Positions 12,640-23,190 of a stretch of 64,000 nt of DNA are shown here, piece after piece. The DNA comes from Cycas panzhihuaensis (taxonomy: Eukaryota > Cycadophyta): contig CM041465.1 in the NCBI GenBank assembly GCA_023213395.1, positions 165,609,741 through 165,673,740 on the forward strand, in the 5' to 3' direction. Position numbers and translations under genes: made by a program. The notes beneath the pieces are model-generated. The model worked only from the letters and a program-made list of their open reading frames with translations, did not search any database and was not told the origin of the DNA. Numbering within the stretch: the stretch's first letter is position 1; each line of letters opens with the position of its first letter.

Positions 12640-13560
12640 TTTATATATTCAACCTTTTTGTAAATAATTATTTTTCAAGTGTCCATTTCTATGCTAATAG
12701 GAACATTGTATTATTTCTCTTCCTTTATCTCTAGGACTCCTTTCTCCTTATCCTCGATTCCTTCCTCTTGGACTTTATCCTTTACTTCTTCCTTAAGGCC
12801 CACAACCTTATCTTTGACCTTAATTAAATTGGAATTGATAGAATTATCCTTATCCTTATCCTTGATGGAATTGACCTTAACCTTGATAAAATTAATCTTA
12901 TCCTTTAAAAAATTGCCCTTGGCTTCTAAAGTTTTATCCCCTTTCTCTAAGAGATTAACTTCTTCCCCTCAAACTTTAGCCTTTATAGGATGGACTAATC
13001 TTTGCCTTAGTGGTAAATGAATATTCCAAGGACTTACTACCAATTTTCTTCTTTTTAATAGCTAAGAACATAGCACTAAGTTAATAAATCTTAAGTGTTG
13101 TAAAGTCTTTGAAGATTTCAATACTTATGGTTATTGTCTCAAACTTCTTAATGTTACTAACACACCTTAGAATTTTTCCTATCACTCTTTGTTTACTAAT
13201 AACTTCTTTTAAGGCCCTCATTTGATTAACTAAGTCTTATACCTTAGTTATAAAGTTATTGATACCCTCATTATCATTTATTCTATAATTTTTAAAATTA
13301 GTCCTTACTATTTAAAGTTTTGATGTAACAATTCTTTTATAGGTAGTCTTCAAAACATCTTATGCCTTCTTCGATGTAGCCATCTTACTTATTTTTGGGA
13401 AGATGTGATCCTCTAAATCACAAAGGATGAATTCCAAAGTTACATTATTTCTCTTTTTATTCTCCTTGAAAGTATTCTTCTCATTTATGGTAGCATTAAG
13501 ATCAAGTACTATATTTATTTTTAATTAAGTCCCATATATTTTTTTGATACAAATATAGGC
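12640..13560 (-). pseudogene. Copia gag, UBN2 type (element B)
   Basis: Between 13560 and 13030 the minus strand encodes a recognisable UBN2-type gag: LEDHIFPKISKMATSKKA, then DNEGINNFITKV and DLVNQMRALKEVISKQRV, then FETITISIE. These are characteristic of copia gag proteins. A zinc knuckle, CSY*HRNGHLKNNY, lies at about 12655-12695; its second cysteine is a stop and its last cysteine is tyrosine. The start was not found. Short plus-strand frames over this interval, such as 12679-13020, are antisense shadows. Confidence 0.75.
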
Positions 13561-14776
13561 TTTATTCTATGATTTTAATTTTAAAAAATGGTACTAATAA
13601 ACGTAGGTATAATCACATTACTCATATTAGAAGTTATGATAAAATGAAAAATTGTCTTCAAAGATAAACTTCTTTGAAAAATAAAGTGCTTTGATGAAGG
13701 ACTAAAAATGCTCTAAACAAGGTAATAAAGGCCCTTAACCACAAGTCAAATTATTCCCCTTCAACTTTGAGACATATATAAGTGTCCCAATTAGGACTCA
13801 ATCTTGTCTAAAATAAAGTTTATTATATTAATTTATGATTACAAAGTGATATTTGTACTAAGTTTGTTTAAAGGGTTAATTCATAGGAAGCCCATAAACT
13901 TGTATCAACTTTGAATATTTAACCAATATATCAAATGATTTCAAAAATCTCTAAATGACTATTTAGTTTATAGAAAATTAAAATATGAATCTAATTCTTT
14001 AAATGACACTTAATTTTAATCCTTTATGGCAAAGTTATACCTTAAACAACATAAGGAGGTTAATTTTTAATGAGAAGCCCTTAGTGCATAAATTGTAATA
14101 AAAATTTTACATCAACTTTGACTCATTAAATAGACCACTAAATATAAATCTAACATAGGTATGTGACCATTATTTTATTTGAGTGAGAGTGAAGATCATA
14201 CTTAGGCTAACAAATTCAAAATTGAGCCCCACATATAATAGTTATACTTACTGAAGTAGTCATAAGTACTAGAGATGAGGCATGCTCTTTAAAAATGTAG
14301 TTAAGTCCCTTTAGAAAAAAGATCTTCTAGTTACTTTACTATTTTATATGACCTACAAGCTTAAGGATACCATCCTTTAGAATTAAAAGGAATATAAAAT
14401 CTAATTTAATTAAATCACCTTTTAAATAAATTTTACCAACTATTTTCTATCTATAACTGGCTTACTGCACTAACTAAGATGCCCTAAGTAGATGCCATGG
14501 TGTAGAGGTAAAATAGATAAGCATAGTACAAACTTGCAAGATATATTTCATAAACATAGGGGTGCTTCAATACTAAAAATAAAGTGACATGGTGTAATAT
14601 AATAGAATTGCAATATATAACTTATATATGGCAAATGTAATCATCGAACAATACACTAAACTCAAATATTCCAAATACAACATGAATGCCCAAATCAAGA
14701 CTAGGCTTATCAAGTGGTAGATAGAGACACAATTACTCCATGCAAGTAGGGAAACCAATATAAACTCACAATTCAA
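13561..14776. other. AT-rich stretch, nothing recognised
   Basis: No domain, LTR, primer site or tandem repeat could be recognised between elements B and C on either strand. Some of it could be the decayed leader or 5' LTR of element B. Confidence 0.5.
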
Positions 14777-14781
14777 ACATA

Positions 14782-15427
14782 TATTAGATATGTGATAGGC
14801 TTTATTTATTTATTTATTTTTGGGACCTATTTCAGCATGGTTTCCCCTCTAACTTTTCTCGAGGGAGAAGGGGGGCTTGCCCCCCAATTAGTATTGTAAG
14901 GATGTCTAGGGGGAGCGACAACACATTTTTGGAGCCCCTCTAATAGGGGTTTAGGGGTAGTGCCTTCAAAGAAAAATTTAGGATTCTAAAACCTATTAAA
15001 TTATAAAGAAAATATAGGTTATTCATAAAAATGACCTAGATCTAATAGTTATAATTTATGTGTCTTTCTTGTAACCTATTTTTAGGGTAATTATATCACA
15101 TTTTTTGTTTTGTATTGTATTGTATCGTGAAGGGGCTACTATTAGTTGTTGTTGCTGTGGAAATTCTATAGAGACTGCATGTATAATCTTTCATTCTTAA
15201 CTAATAAAGACCAATACCTTTCTAGTATGGATGTTTCCTTAACACTTTGCTAGGGTTTTTCCATGTTGAAATTTGTGTATTGAGTAATATGTCTACTTTC
15301 TTAAGTATGTTGAATAATCTCTAGTTTTAGATACTTATATTTGTTACAGTTTTAAATCCTTATTATTGTTGCAAAATAGTAAGATCTTAGTGGCTGGTTT
15401 AGTTAGTTAAACCAAGTTTTCTTAATA
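14782..15427 (+). repeat. 5' LTR of element C
   Basis: It aligns along its length with 22525-23190, mainly with substitutions. It begins TATTAGATATGTG where the 3' copy has TGTTAGATATGTG, and ends ...TTCTTAATA. It carries a TTTA microsatellite near 14801-14819, a G/C-rich palindromic patch near 14870-14890, and an aataaa polyadenylation-type signal near 15203. Confidence 0.93.
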
Positions 15428-15429
15428 AG

Positions 15430-15442
15430 TGGTATCAAAGCC
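15430..15442 (+). other. Primer-binding site of element C
   Basis: TGGTATCAAAGCC lies 2 bp after the 5' LTR. It is one change from the plant initiator-Met-tRNA primer site TGGTATCAGAGCC. Confidence 0.9.
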
Positions 15443-15498
15443 ACTCATATTTTGTAGAAAGTCTATCAAAGGTTTGGTATTTGTTCGTTTTACATCAA

Positions 15499-16290
15499 AT
15501 AGCGAAAGTAACAAATGTAAAGTTTGAGATGAAGAATTTCAATGGGAAAAATAACTTCGAGTTGTGGAAACTCAAAGCATATGATGTTTTGGTATAGTGG
15601 GGATTGTACAAAGCCCTAGAAGGCAAGGCGAAGAAACCATTAGCAATGATTGATGAAGAATGGGAGGACATGAATAAAAGAGTACTTATCATAATACACT
15701 TGTACTTGATGAATGGAGTTTTATTTAATATTACAAATGAAAATTCAGTAGCAAGTTTATGGACAAAGTTAGAAAGCCTCTACATAACAAAGTCTATGAC
15801 CAATCAAATTTACTTGAAGAGGTAATTGTATTCATTATGCATGAAAAAAGGTGCTAAAATTCTTGATCATTTAAATATCTTTAATACTCTTATATGTCAG
15901 TTAGCTAGTATTGGTATACATCTATAGGATGAAGACAAGGCAGTAACCTTGTTATGTTTATTAGCTAAGTCTTGGGATAACATTATTACCTTAATTAGCT
16001 TCAATACTATTAATCAACTAGACTATGACTCTATTGTAAGTACTTTGTTGACTGAAGGTGATGAGGAGATCTAGTTTAGAAACCTCCCCACTAAAATAGT
16101 AAGAGATAGATTTATGGAGAGAGGACAAAGTTCTAGAGATATATCAAGATCAAAGTCAAAAGGAAAGAAGGGTAAACTAAGATGTTAGAACTGTAATAAG
16201 ACAGGCCACCTCAAGAAGTATTACTAGAAGAGAAGGAATTCCAAAAGAAGGAAGACCCTACCAAGAAGAAAAATCAGGCTAAATTAAGTC
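15499..16290 (+). pseudogene. Copia gag (element C)
   Basis: Gag begins where the ATG should be, but the codon is ATA (15499-15501); element F has ATG at the homologous place. The N terminus reads VKFEMKNFNGKNNFELWKLKAY, and the central UBN2-like part follows (ASLWTKLESLYITKSMTNQIYLKR, DHLNIFNTLICQLASIG). A basic stretch leads to a zinc knuckle at about 16182-16226 (C*NCNKTGHLKKYY), whose first gap holds a stop and whose last cysteine is tyrosine. At least one frameshift separates this from the protease. It is not translatable as it stands. Confidence 0.87.
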
Positions 16291-18843
16291 AAGGTATGGA
16301 TACCGACATCTTGGTTGCATGTAATGTTTCTCATTATTATAATGATTAGCTGTTGGATTCAAGTGCTTCTCACCATATGTGTCCATATAAGAGTTGGTTC
16401 TTTGCATACCAACCTCTTGATGGCAGTGATGTTCTTATGGGAAATGATATTTCTTGTAAAACTATTAGGCTTGGTAGCATCAAAATCAAGATGTTCAATG
16501 GTATAGTGAGAACATTGACAGAAGTTAGACATGTAATTGATCTTCAAAGAAACCTTATTTCTTTGGGTGAGTTAGATTCCAATGGTTGCAAGTATATAGG
16601 TCATGGAGGAGTTTTGAAGGTGTTAAAGGCCACCTTAGTTATCATGAAGGTTGTGAAGAAAGAAAGCCTTTACACTTTGATTGGAAGTATAGAAATTGAT
16701 TAAGCAATTATAGTATCTGAGATAATAGAAGAGCCTACTCGATTATGGCATTAAAGTTTGGGGCACATGAGCGAGAAAGGATTGAAAGTGTTGATGAACT
16801 GTAAGTTACTTCTTGACTTGAAGTTTTCATATTTGATATTTTGTAAACATTATGTCTTTAGAAAGTAGTGTAGACTCATATTTAATATAGGGAGTCACAC
16901 AAGTAAAGGCATTCTAGATTATGTCCATTTAGATGTATGGGGACCAACCCCTATGATATCTTATGGAGGAGCAACGTATTTTGTAACATTCATAAATGAC
17001 TTCTCCAGAAAAGTATGGGTCTCTTTTTAAAGAGAAAGTCTGATGTATTTAGTATATTTAAACAATTTAAAGCTCTGGCTAAAAAGAATATAGGGAGGTT
17101 AATCAAATACTTATGAACAGATAATGAAGGTGAGTTCAATTCTTTGGAGTGTGAAAACTATTATAGGGAATTAGGGATTGAAAGACATAAGAGCACAAGT
17201 TATACTCCATAGTAGAATGGAATTACAGAACTTATGAACAAAAATCCTTTAGAAAGAGCAAGGAATATACTGAGTAATACAAGTTTAAAGTAGGGCTTAT
17301 GGGAAGGAGTAGTTCTAACAACTTGCTATCTGGTAAATAGATCATTATCACTTATAATAGAATGTAAAATTCTTAAAGAGATATGGACTGATCATCCATG
17401 TGATTATTCAAATATGAAAATATTTGGTTATGATGCTTATGCTTTGCTTGATAAAAGTAAGCATACTAAATTAGACCCAAAATCTAAAAAGTAAATCTTT
17501 GCTGGGTATGGTGATAAGGATAGAGTTAAGGAATATAAGTTGTAGGATCCTACTACCCATAAAATCATCATCAACAGAGATGTGGTTTTTGATGAATCTT
17601 CTTTTCTAAAATCTAAAAATATAGAAGTTGAAATGAAACATGAACAAAAAATTAAACATCAACGTGTTAAGGTTGAAACCTAACCATCTTTAGAAGTAGA
17701 AGAGGAGGAAGAGTTTTTAAAGATGAAATTGGAGAAGAAATACATGACTGTATTGATACTCCTTAACAACCTATAAGAATATCTACATGGGTCTAGCATC
17801 CTCCTAAAAAGTATAAACCATATAGTTATATTGCTTTGATTTCTAATGATGGTGAACCTACATGTTATCAGGAAGCAATAGATGAGGATCATAGTGCAAA
17901 GTAGATAAGGGCTATACATGAAGAAATGGATGCCTTGGAGAAGAATAATTTATGGGACCTAATAGAACTTTTACAAGATAGGAAAACTGTTGGTTATAGG
18001 TGGCTCTATAAAAGGAAAACTTACATTAATGGGCAAGTTGACAAATATAGAGCAAGATTGGTGGCAAAAGGTTTTGCACAAAAAACAAGTATAAATTTCC
18101 ATGAAATCTTCTCACCAATTATTAAGTTTGTTTCTATTTATGTTCTGTTAGCATTAGTGACTTTACTTGAATTAGAGTTGGAGTAATTAGATGTTAAATC
18201 TGCATTCCTATATGGAGACTTGGAAGAGGAGATATATATGGAACAACCTAAAGGTTTTGTATAGGATGACAAGAATAAACTTATTTGTAGGCTTAAGAAA
18301 TCTTTGTATGGCCTGAAGTAATCTACCAGGTAATGGTACAAGAAGTTTGATTCCTTCATGGAGAGCTAGAATTTTAAAAGAAGTGAGTATGACCATTATG
18401 TTTATTTCAAAACTTTAGACAATGGTTTATTTATCATTTTGGTATTATATGTTAATGACATACTTATAAAAAGTAAAAGTATTGCAAAAATCAACAAGTT
18501 GAAGGCTTAATTAGCTAGGACATTTGATATGAAGGATCTCAGAGTAGTAAAACAAATCTTGGGCATGGAGATATATAGAAACAGGAAGAATGGTAAGCTT
18601 TGGTTATCACAACAAAAATATGTGGAGAAGCTACTAACCAGATTTGGTATGATGAATGTGAAACTTATTAGTATCCTATTTACTTCCTATTTTAAGTTTT
18701 CTTCAAGTTTGAGTCCTAGTTTTGAGGAAGAAAAGGAATATGTGTCTTGTGTACCTTATACCAGTGTAGTAGGAAGCTTAATGTATGTCATGGTATGTAA
18801 AAGACCTAATATTTCACATGTAGTTGGCGTGATTAGTAAATAC
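16291..18843 (+). pseudogene. Copia pol part 1: protease, integrase, RT (element C)
   Basis: The protease reads LLDSSASHHMC from about 16353, so the catalytic D-S-G has become D-S-S. The integrase zinc finger (LGHMSEKG) starts near 16758, and core fragments (YVHLDVWGPTP, YFVTFINDFSRKVWVSF) run to about 17030. After that, frames break often. The RT N terminus is open at 17926-18186 (NNLWDLIELLQDRKTVGYRW, YRARLVAKGFAQ). The RT catalytic motif is YVND at 18448-18459, where Y-V-D-D is expected, a loss of an essential aspartate. The RT C-terminal part (MKDLRVVKQILGMEI) continues to the insertion of D right after VISKY. Several stops sit at conserved Gln codons. Confidence 0.9.
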
Positions 18844-19072
18844 TGTTGGAATATTAATACATATTTATTTTGTCCCACATGCAAGTTGGTTCCACTCTCA
18901 TCATCATGACTTATATTATAAATGCACGATATTGTGTATCATATTGGATTTATTATAATAATGTTTTGTTAATATAATGGAGGTACCTTAAGGGTAGTGT
19001 TTGATCCTGGAGGTGCATTTGTTCTATTTGGTTCTATTTGTAAATATCTTATTATAGGTCTATTTTTGTACA
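18844..19072 (+). repeat. 5' LTR of element D
   Basis: TGTTGGAATATT...TTTGTACA, 229 bp, with TG/CA ends. It is nearly colinear with 21673-21901. It contains a TATA-like tattataaatg and the shared block ggaggtaccttaaggg. Confidence 0.95.
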
Positions 19073-19085
19073 TGGTATAAGAGTG
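19073..19085 (+). other. Primer-binding site of element D
   Basis: TGGTATAAGAGTG immediately follows the 5' LTR and resembles the Met-tRNA site TGGTATCAGAGTG with one change. Confidence 0.85.
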
Positions 19086-20557
19086 TTTAGGTTGTGAGAG
19101 GTGTTTTTGTTTGGTATCAGAGTGGTGATTTGGGAGATGCCATCAAGGGTTGAAAGCATATTTGAGAGAATAAACATTGAAAATTTTGAAAAGTAATGGC
19201 GAAATTGAGACGAAATGGATTGTTTTATAAATTTTGAGTGGTCACACTATAGATTTTGGAGTGAAAGTGCAAAAATTATAATAGAATTAATTTTAGCCTA
19301 TTTTTTCCGTCGTCGTATTTTTGAGACATATCTGCAACCTCAACTTCAAAGAGTCATAACTTTGGCTACAGGTATCCAAATGACCTCAAATTTTTTTTAT
19401 TTTGTGCATTTTTTAAGTTACTTTCTAATGGAAGTGGTTTGAGGTTCATTAGAGTTTAGACTAAAAGGTTATTAGTAATTTATCAAAATGTACTATTATA
19501 GTCCCTAGAAACCCTAATTGTGAAATTCTTAAAAAGGGCATAACTTTTGAACTAGATATCAGAATTCAATTTCATTTAAATTGTTGGAATCATATTTTAG
19601 AGGTCATCATTTCTATCCATATTTTATATAGTTTTAAGCTATATTTTTTTTAGAAATAAGTTTTTTAGGAATTTAAGGGTTCTATATTGATATGGTGACG
19701 TGAATGAGGTAATGGTAATGAGGTGATATAAGTGTTTTACACTCTTAATTGGTGATAAAGTAGTGACATTTGGCATTGGCATATTGCTATCTTATATGTG
19801 ATTTACATAAGTTGGGTAATGTTACAATATGAGGTGATTGTTTGAATCTCTCTTGCGTATATTGTGCATGGGAGAGTACTATTGCAATGTGAGATGATAT
19901 TAAGTTATGTTGATGTGAATGTATTTGGTGCTCTATTGGTGATTTGAGGTGCATGATGGTGATTGTTTAATGGCAAATTAAGTGTCTTCTTACATGTGTT
20001 CGTATGAGAGAGCTATTGTGATGATGACATAGTATAGTGATAAAGCGATAGTACATGTGTTTGCATGAATAAGTTAGGTGGCATATGGCAATTTAGTGCT
20101 CCTTAGAATGTGATTTATGTGAGGAGACTTTATGGGCATGATAAGGCTAATTTGAAGGCAAGAAAGATAGTGATATGAGGTGATGAGGTGCTTGTTGCAT
20201 GTGAGGTTACATGATAAGATTGGACATTTATTGGGCATGTTAAAGGTAAAATTATAGTTGTTTTTATGATGGTTTTTAATTGACTAAATGCAAAGAAGGA
20301 TGAGTTTATTGAAGATACCTGAGTTACAAGGAAACAAAATTCTTGAGTGGTGTAATGACATGAGCTGTATTTTGGGTAATTAAGTGAAGTGTATGAAATT
20401 TATGAGGCATTAATTTAGTGAAGTGAGTGTTTTTGATTCTATTGACAAGGTGATGATGTGACGATAAAGTTAGTGATATAAGGACATAAGACATGAGAAA
20501 GTTTATTGAGATTGATGGGTAAATTTGTTGATTGAGAAAGGGACGTGGTGTTAGAAA
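19086..20557 (+). other. Long untranslated leader of element D
   Basis: About 1.5 kb without a recognisable protein. From about 19690 to 20500 it is rich in short recurring words such as gaggtgat, gtgatg and tgaggtg, giving a low-complexity, strand-asymmetric (GT-rich) composition. A structured packaging or leader role is possible but is not shown by the sequence. Confidence 0.6.
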
Positions 20558-20950
20558 ATGACATTTACAATCATAGAGGAGAATGGTGTGGTCATGTATG
20601 TTCCTGGAATAAATGAATACTACTTAAGGGATTCGTTTCTTCTAATAGCTAAGTGTAATGGTGAAGACTACTTCTTTTAGAGGATTAAAATGAGATGCCT
20701 TTTCATAGTTAGAGGTATGTGGAAGATTATTACTAATGAATATGATATCCCTAAGGATGAAGGAGAAAAGGAAATTCTTGAGAAGAAAGACAGAAAGGCA
20801 TTCATTATGATTCATACTGCATTCAATAGGGTTGATCTTCCTTCTAAATACCATTTTGTCATTCCTATGATTCTACATACAAGTACTGCCAAAGAAGCTT
20901 GGGATTTTCTAAGTGAAGTATTTGAACAAACTCTTAAAGAGACACATTGA
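20558..20950 (+). pseudogene. Copia-type gag fragment with one in-frame stop (element D)
   Basis: The ATG at 20558 opens MTFTIIEENGVVMYVPG and continues in one frame to the TGA at 20948-20950. It is interrupted once by TAG in NGEDYFF*RIKM, where copia gags have Trp; TGG to TAG is a single transition. The part after the stop (MRCLFIVRGMWKIITNEYDI, HTSTAKEAWDFLSEVFEQT) fits the N-terminal copia gag (DUF4219/UBN2-like) pattern: a short LW-type block, then AKEAWDxL. At about 130 codons it is shorter than a full gag and ends before any zinc knuckle. Confidence 0.75.
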
Positions 20951-21054
20951 ATGATTAAAAAGGTAATTAAGGCTAGTTATGGTTAGGTACAGGTACAATG
21001 AATAAAGAAAAAATTATCAACATTGATAAAACAACATGTTAAGATGAAGAAGGT

Positions 21055-21495
21055 ATGAGTACTAATGATATTTCTATTGAATGTAAAGGAATGATAGTTG
21101 AATGCATTGATGTGACTACAACGACTAATGAAGACATTGAAAGTGATGAGTTGATAAAGGGTTATATAGATGACACCATGATTTCAAGAGAAATTGAATC
21201 TAATGATCCTATAAAGGATGAGTCTTATATTGATGATATTCCTACTTTAAGTATTTATTCAAGTTTGAATGATGTTCCTTCTTTGAGTATTGATTCAAGT
21301 TCAAAAGGTATGCAAGTTGATCAAGTGTTTGCTCCAAAGGTTGGAGAAATCACTATTATACATGGTGATCAAGAACTTATACAAGATAATTATGACAAGC
21401 AAGTTGTGTTTGAAGAAGGTTACTTACAGGATCTTCATAGAAATCAGACTAGACTAACCATAATGAAGAATCAAGATTTGCATCTGCTAGAGTAG
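21055..21495 (+). CDS. Acidic, internally repetitive frame of element D, function unknown
   Basis: An open frame of 146 codons downstream of the gag remnant. I recognise no family. It is acidic and has internal near-repeats: IESDELIKGYIDD then IESNDPIKDESYIDD, and PTLSIYSSLNDV then PSLSIDSS. There are no cysteines arranged as a zinc knuckle and no protease motif. It could be a real second product, a diverged gag C-terminal domain, or a fortuitously open remnant of a larger polyprotein. It lies in a different frame register from gag (20558), separated by about 100 bp with stops. Expression is unproven. Confidence 0.4.
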   Translation: MSTNDISIECKGMIVECIDVTTTTNEDIESDELIKGYIDDTMISREIESNDPIKDESYIDDIPTLSIYSSLNDVPSLSIDSSSKGMQVDQVFAPKVGEITIIHGDQELIQDNYDKQVVFEEGYLQDLHRNQTRLTIMKNQDLHLLE

Positions 21496-21663
21496 ATACA
21501 TCAATGTCATCACTACAGAATTGAAGACAAAAATAAAGATGAAGACATCATTCTACATCAAACATCACTATAAGATTAAAGACAAGGATCATGTTGAAGA
21601 CATCACTCTTAAGACATTTCTAAGGACAAAGCATTGCAAATATAAATGACCCAAATGTGCATT

Positions 21664-21672
21664 AAGGGGGAG
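21664..21672 (+). other. Polypurine tract of element D
   Basis: AAGGGGGAG directly abuts the TG of the 3' LTR at 21673. Confidence 0.9.
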
Positions 21673-21901
21673 TGTTGGAATATTAATGCATATTTAATTT
21701 GTCCCACATGTAAGTAGGTTCCACTCTCATCATCATGACTTATTTTATAAATACATAATATTGTGTATCATATTAAATTTATTGTAATAATATTTTGTTA
21801 ATATAATGGAGGTACCTTAAGGGTACTGTTTGATCCTAGAGATGCATTTGTTCTGTTTGGTTCTATTTGTGAATATCTTATTACAGGTCTATTTTCCTAC
21901 A
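21673..21901 (+). repeat. 3' LTR of element D
   Basis: TGTTGGAATATT...CCTACA, 229 bp, the same length as the 5' LTR and differing by scattered substitutions. The element C reading frame resumes directly afterwards. Confidence 0.95.
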
Positions 21902-22467
21902 GATACATGGAAAATCTAGGTAAAAAACATTAGGCAATAGTGAAATGGATCCCTTAGTATTTAAGAGGTACAAGTGACTATTACATCACCCTTAGTGGTA
22001 TAGATAATTTGATTTGTGGATATGTGGATGCAAATTTTACAAGAGACTTAGATAAAAGAAGGTCAACTTTAGGTTATGTGTTTACTCTTACAAATAGTCT
22101 AATTAGTTGGATGTTTAAACTTAAAAGTTTAATTTCTTTGTCCACTCTAGAAGCTAGGTATATTACTGTAACACATGCTTGTAAGAAGGTAATTTGGTTG
22201 CAAGGCCTATTGGGTGAGCTTGGAGGGGTACATGATAAGATAAAGGTATTTTATGATAGTCAAAGTGCCATTTACATAGCCAAAAATCTAGTTTATTATA
22301 ATAGGATAAAACACATTGTAGTCAAATATCATTTTGTGAGAAAGGTTATTAAAGCAAGTGGAGTAGCCATTGAGAAGGTTAATACTCATCAAAATTGCAC
22401 AGATAAATTCACTAAACTAGTACTACTAGAGAAGCTTAAATGCAATGTGGCTTCTCTTGGCTTGTAG
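21902..22467 (+). pseudogene. Copia pol part 2: RNase H (element C)
   Basis: Continuation of element C pol beyond element D. It resumes with MENLGKKH and KWIP, followed by RGTSDYYITL, then the RNase H blocks GYVDANFTRDLDKRRSTLGY, SLSTLEARYITVTHACKK, FYDSQSAIYIAKN and KHIVVKYHFVRKV, and the C-terminal VNTHQNCTDKFTKLV. It ends at TAG 22465-22467, also the end of pol in element F. The LEARY motif replaces the expected TEAEY, removing a conserved acidic residue. Confidence 0.9.
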
Positions 22468-22513
22468 AAAAGATGATGAATGGTTCAAAAAAGGTATTAG
22501 AAAAATTATTGTT

Positions 22514-22524
22514 AAGGTGGAGAT
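22514..22524 (+). other. Polypurine tract of element C
   Basis: AAGGTGGAGAT directly precedes the TG of the 3' LTR. The homologous AAGGTAGAGAT precedes the 3' LTR of element F. Confidence 0.85.
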
Positions 22525-23190
22525 TGTTAGATATGTGACAATAATTATGAGAAGATTTTATTTATTTATTTATTTATTTTTGGGACATATTTCAACGTGG
22601 TTTCCCCTCTAACTTTTCTCAAAGGGGTGTGGGGGGGCTTGCCCTCCCACTAGTATCACAAGGGGGTCTAAGGGGGGCATTGACATATTTTAGGAACCCC
22701 ACCTTATGAGGGCTTAGGGGTAGCACCTCTAAAGTAAAAATTAGGGTTCTAAAACCTATTAAATTATAAAGGGAATTTGGGTTATTCATCAAAAAGACCT
22801 AGATTCGATGGCTACAATTTGTATGCCTTTCTTGTAACCCATTTTTAGGGTAATTATATCACATTTTTTGTTTCATATTGCACTGTATTGTGAAGGGATG
22901 GCTATTGGTTATTGTTGCTGTGTAAATTTTGTGGAGATTGCATGTACCGTCTTTCACTCTTGACTAATAAAGATTGATGCCTTTCCAATATGGATGTTTC
23001 TTTAGCACTTTGCTAGGGTTTTACCACATTAAAATTAGTGTATTGAGTAATGTATATGCTTTCTTATGTATGTTGAATAATATAGAGTTTTATATACTTG
23101 TATGTATTATAGTTTCAAATCCTTATTATTGTTGCAAAATAGTTAGATCTTGGTGGCTGGTTTGGTTAGTTAGACTACATTTTCTCAATA
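22525..23190 (+). repeat. 3' LTR of element C
   Basis: It begins TGTTAGATATG after the polypurine tract and ends CTCAATA, followed by target duplication ACATA. It has a longer TTTA run than the 5' copy. Differences from 14782-15427 are mainly substitutions, many of them C/T or G/A. Confidence 0.93.

Larger units (their letters stand above)
9808..13560 (-). mobile_element. Element B: eroded Ty1/copia gag-pol
   Basis: Minus-strand copia remnant in the order gag, zinc knuckle, protease, integrase, RT, partial RNase H. It contains many stops and frameshifts and no LTR was found at either end. RNase H breaks off at about 9808, where the conserved DNQSA and TKHI blocks should follow, so the 3' part was deleted. 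Judged by its decay this is one of the oldest copia copies in the window. Confidence 0.85.
18844..21901 (+). mobile_element. Element D: gag-only LTR retrotransposon (TR-GAG type)
   Basis: A 3.06-kb element with 229-bp LTRs at both ends, inserted in element C's pol between the codons for ISKY and MENLG. The flanks AATAC (18839-18843) and GATAC (21902-21906) are a 5-bp target duplication with one change. The interior has a primer site, about 1.5 kb without coding sequence, a copia-type gag, a second short frame and a polypurine tract. No protease, RT or integrase is present, so enzymes must have come from another element. The layout fits the class of small LTR elements that carry only gag. Confidence 0.92.
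14782..23190 (+). mobile_element. Element C: Ty1/copia retrotransposon with both LTRs
   Basis: Complete element bounded by LTRs of 646 and 666 bp and flanked by the 5-bp target duplication ACATA at 14777-14781 and 23191-23195. The internal order is primer site, gag, protease, integrase, RT, RNase H, polypurine tract. Element D (18844-21901) is inserted in the RT C terminus, leaving about 5.3 kb of original sequence. Coding and LTR similarity to element F shows one family. The gag start codon, the protease active site, one RT catalytic aspartate and many codons are mutated. Confidence 0.95.

Noticed and set aside
12679-13020. 113-codon plus-strand frame rich in Leu/Ser/Thr
   Set aside because: It is antisense to the gag of element B and has a low-complexity composition from the reverse complement of Lys/Asn-rich gag.
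14801-14819. TTTA microsatellite as an independent feature
   Set aside because: It is part of the element C LTR and recurs, longer, at the same place in the 3' LTR.
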